A DNA stretch of 7,179 nucleotides from the NCBI GenBank assembly GCA_009699915.1, contig WLNG01000071.1, positions 1 through 7,179 on the forward strand, given 5' to 3'. Below the pieces are notes generated by a model. That model saw only the letters and a program-made list of their open reading frames with translations, was not told the origin of the DNA and searched no databases. The translations under genes were made by a program, and so were the position numbers. Shown in pieces: positions 5,254 through 7,179 of this stretch. Within the stretch, counting starts at the first letter, position 1. Each line of letters starts with the position of its first letter. The stretch is from Actinomycetota bacterium. Its GTDB lineage: Bacteria > Actinomycetota > Thermoleophilia > Solirubrobacterales > Solirubrobacteraceae.

Positions 5254-6336
5254 ATGACGCAGCAAGCGGCAGTCGGCAAGCTGTGGAATCCGACCTCACC
5301 AGAGGCGCAGCTCGCGCTCAGCCACGGCATCAGCGCGATCCCGCTGCCCACCCCATTCGCCATCGGACCGGTCAACTGCTACCTGATCGACGATGACCCG
5401 CTCACCCTGATCGACTCAGGGCCGGCTTCCGCGGTCGCGCTCGACACACTGGAGCGCGGTCTGCGCAGCCTCGGACGCCGGATCGAGGATCTCGACCTGA
5501 TCGTCGTCACCCATCAGCATGCCGACCACCTCGGGCTGGTGCGGATCCTCGTCGAGCGCTCGGGCGCACAGGTGGCCGCGAGCGACAAACTCGCGCCGTG
5601 GTTCGAGCGGCTCGCCGAGATGTACACGGCGGACGACGCCTTCGCCGACACCGTCATGGCCCGTAACGGCATCCCCGAGGAGACCCGGATCGCGCTGCTG
5701 ACCGTGTCGAACGCGTACCACGGGTGGGCCGAGCCGGCCCGCGTCACCCGTGCGCTTGCCGATGGTGACCGCCTCGAGCTCGCCGGCCGCAGCTTCGAGG
5801 TCCATCACCGACCCGGCCATTCCCCCTCCGACACGATCTTCCACGACCGCGATCGCGGCATCCTGCTCGCCGGAGACCATCTGCTGGCACATGTCTCCTC
5901 GAATCCCCTGATCGCCCGACCACTCGATGCGGGCGAGGATCCGGCCGACGCGCGCAAGCTGACGCGGCCTCAGTCGCTGCGGATCTACCTCGACTCACTC
6001 GCAGCAACCCGAGAGATGACCGACGTCGAGCTCGTACTCGCCGGTCACGGCCCCGCAATCCGCGACCACGCTGCACTGATCGACGAGCGCCTGGAACACC
6101 ACGTACGCCGGGCGCGGCGAATCCACCGGATGATCGACGAGCGCCCGCGAACCGCATTCGAGATCGCACAGGAGATCTGGGGGCGTACCGCGATCACGCA
6201 GGCGTACCTCACGCTCAGCGAGGTCCTCGGACACGTCGATCTGCTGCTCAACGACGGTCTCATCGCCGAGCACCGCGACGCCGATGGGGTCGGACGCTTC
6301 GAAAGCCTCAGCGTGCCCGAGCGCCGCGGAGCCTGA
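5254..6336 (+). CDS. MBL-fold metallo-hydrolase with LACTB2-type winged-helix C-terminus
   Basis: The 360-residue protein has a complete metallo-beta-lactamase core. VTHQHADH gives His87, His89, Asp91 and His92. The second motif is HRPGHSPSD with His189, then LLAGDHL with Asp208 and LAGHGP with His265, so all ligands for a two-metal site are present. Residues about 283-345 (an Arg-rich helix, FEIAQEIW, AYLTLSEVLGHVDLLLNDGLI) form a small winged-helix domain like that of human LACTB2 and related bacterial proteins. LACTB2 is a single-strand endoribonuclease; other relatives hydrolyse thioesters or acyl substrates, so the substrate here is open. No signal peptide is visible, so it is probably cytoplasmic. 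It begins one base after the manB TGA, implying coupled translation, although no metabolic link to the mutase is obvious. The last 29 bases overlap the end of the opposing glycosyltransferase gene. Confidence 0.9.
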   Translation: MTQQAAVGKLWNPTSPEAQLALSHGISAIPLPTPFAIGPVNCYLIDDDPLTLIDSGPASAVALDTLERGLRSLGRRIEDLDLIVVTHQHADHLGLVRILVERSGAQVAASDKLAPWFERLAEMYTADDAFADTVMARNGIPEETRIALLTVSNAYHGWAEPARVTRALADGDRLELAGRSFEVHHRPGHSPSDTIFHDRDRGILLAGDHLLAHVSSNPLIARPLDAGEDPADARKLTRPQSLRIYLDSLAATREMTDVELVLAGHGPAIRDHAALIDERLEHHVRRARRIHRMIDERPRTAFEIAQEIWGRTAITQAYLTLSEVLGHVDLLLNDGLIAEHRDADGVGRFESLSVPERRGA

Positions 6337-7179
6337 CGGCGAGCGCAGCCTCGACGACCGCGTCGACCTCGCGCGCGGTGCGATCCCAGCTGAACTCTGC
6401 TGCACGCAGCAATCCGCGGCCGACGAGCTCGGGATCGGCCAGTGCGGCGTCGAGCGCGTGCAGCAGGCCCGGCGGATCGCTTACCGAGGCCTGAACCGCG
6501 CCGTCGCCGCAGGTCTCCGGGAGCGCCCCCGCGGCCGCGACCACCGTCGGAACCCCACTGGCCATCGCCTCAAGCGCGGTGAGGCCGAAGCCCTCGTGAT
6601 GGCTGGGCAGGACGAAGGCCGTGGCAGCGGCGTAGAGCCCGGGCAGGAGCTCATCATCGACGTGACCGAGGCTTCGGACGGCCGTCGCCGCCGAGGCGCC
6701 CTGCTCACGAAGCTGAGGACGCCCGCCGCCTGCGAGCACGACCTCGATGCCGCGCGGTCGCAGCAGCTCTGCCAGCCCCTCGAGCGCTCCGAGATTCTTG
6801 CGCTGGGTGCGACTGGCGACGGTGAGCACGTAGGGCTCGGCGAGCCCGAGGGCTGCGACTGCGCGATCGCGCCGTGCATCCGGGGAGAACCGCCGGTCGA
6901 TTCCGCCGGGGACCACGTGGACGCGTTCCGGATCGGCGCCCAGCAGCTCGATCACCTCGGCGCGCGAGAAGGCGCTCGGAACGATCACGGCGACGGCTCC
7001 GCCTGCGATCCGCGGCAGCACGCTGCGCTGCCAGCGCGCATAGGAACGCGAGTACCAGGAGGGATCGCGCAGCGCGGCGGCATCGTGGATCACGACGACA
7101 TTCCGGTGCGAGGCGACCGGCGCGAGATTCGCGGGGTTGAGCAGCAGCTCTGCTCCTCGCCCCCGTACCGGGAGCCAGA
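6308..7179 (-). CDS. GT4-type glycosyltransferase (group 1), C-terminal part; start lies off the right edge
   Basis: About 289 residues are visible, and the frame is open to the right edge, so the N-terminus is missing. The segment ELLLNPANLAPVASHRNVVVIHDAA at the edge corresponds to the end of the N-terminal Rossmann domain in GT-B retaining enzymes. VIVPSAFSRAEVIELLGADP and VHVVPGGIDRRF mark the domain hinge. TVASRTQRKNL carries the Arg and Lys that usually bind the nucleotide-sugar diphosphate. HHEGFGLTALEAMASGVP holds the EX7E motif. These features fit GT4 mannosyl-, glucosyl- or rhamnosyl-type transferases acting on cell-surface or exported glycans. Donor and acceptor cannot be deduced. 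A GTG at 7093 could be read as a start, but it falls in the middle of a conserved beta strand and is rejected. The gene converges on the MBL hydrolase with a 29-base tail-to-tail overlap and no visible terminator between them. Confidence 0.92.
   Translation of the reverse strand, partial: WLPVRGRGAELLLNPANLAPVASHRNVVVIHDAAALRDPSWYSRSYARWQRSVLPRIAGGAVAVIVPSAFSRAEVIELLGADPERVHVVPGGIDRRFSPDARRDRAVAALGLAEPYVLTVASRTQRKNLGALEGLAELLRPRGIEVVLAGGGRPQLREQGASAATAVRSLGHVDDELLPGLYAAATAFVLPSHHEGFGLTALEAMASGVPTVVAAAGALPETCGDGAVQASVSDPPGLLHALDAALADPELVGRGLLRAAEFSWDRTAREVDAVVEAALAVRLRGARAR

Noticed and set aside
4155..5375. Long minus-strand open frame (406 codons) opposite the mutase gene
   Set aside because: It is antisense to the phosphomannomutase, whose catalytic motifs are all intact. 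The translated sequence has no recognisable family pattern.
6351..6366. TCGACG/CGTCGA hairpin as a terminator between the convergent genes
   Set aside because: The stem is only 6 bp, it has no following T-run in either direction and it lies within the glycosyltransferase coding region.
7091..7093. GTG as the start of the glycosyltransferase
   Set aside because: The frame stays open to the right edge, and residues upstream of the GTG match the GT4 N-terminal domain, so this is an internal Val codon.
1..7179. Search for mobile elements, CRISPR repeats, tRNA/rRNA genes, riboswitches, toxin-antitoxin or defence modules
   Set aside because: No direct-repeat arrays, transposase motifs, terminal inverted repeats, cloverleaf-like segments or defence-type proteins were seen. 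The DNA is almost fully accounted for by ordinary genes, so I do not claim a novel system.

Overview
The window is a compact, high-GC stretch of bacterial chromosome with almost no non-coding DNA. It has ten genes, eight complete and two cut by the window edges. The protein style (Ala/Arg/Asp rich), the yebC-ruvC-ruvA order and the weak TAnnnT-type -10 boxes directly upstream of ATG starts suggest an actinomycete-type organism (Actinomycetota, perhaps a Thermoleophilia/Solirubrobacterales-like lineage). The lineage is an inference from style, not from a marker gene. No insertion sequence, phage gene, tRNA, rRNA or CRISPR array was seen.

Layout. Positions 1-3809 are all on the minus strand and read right to left: an rfbF-like sugar-1-phosphate nucleotidyltransferase (3087-3809), an rfbG-like SDR sugar-nucleotide 4,6-dehydratase (2083-3102), yebC (1320-2072), a TetR-family regulator (681-1310), ruvC (137-643) and the start of ruvA (1-140, running off the left edge). 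Gaps are -16, 10, 9, 37 and -4 bases, so the set could be one transcript. A short divergent intergenic region (3810-3872) separates it from a plus-strand pair: a phosphomannomutase/phosphoglucomutase (3873-5252) and, one base later, a metallo-beta-lactamase-fold hydrolase with a LACTB2-type C-terminal winged helix (5254-6336). A GT4-type glycosyltransferase (6308-7179, minus, start off the right edge) converges on the hydrolase and overlaps it by 29 bases.

How the genes fit together. Four genes belong to glycan-precursor or glycan-assembly metabolism: the mutase makes hexose-1-phosphates, the nucleotidyltransferase activates one, the dehydratase converts the activated sugar to a 4-keto-6-deoxy form, and the glycosyltransferase transfers sugars. 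The left part is the widespread yebC-ruvCA housekeeping block (translation support or regulation, and Holliday-junction resolution), with a TetR regulator lying inside it. A candidate -10 box overlapping the rfbG stop codon, exactly 7 bases before the yebC ATG, offers a way for the housekeeping block to be transcribed separately from the sugar genes. The same TAnGAT-N7-ATG arrangement precedes the mutase.

I found no convincing previously undescribed system. The most unusual points are the paired leaderless-type promoter geometry, the sugar-nucleotide genes joined to the yebC-ruv block with a TetR gene inside it, and the short, atypical RfbF.
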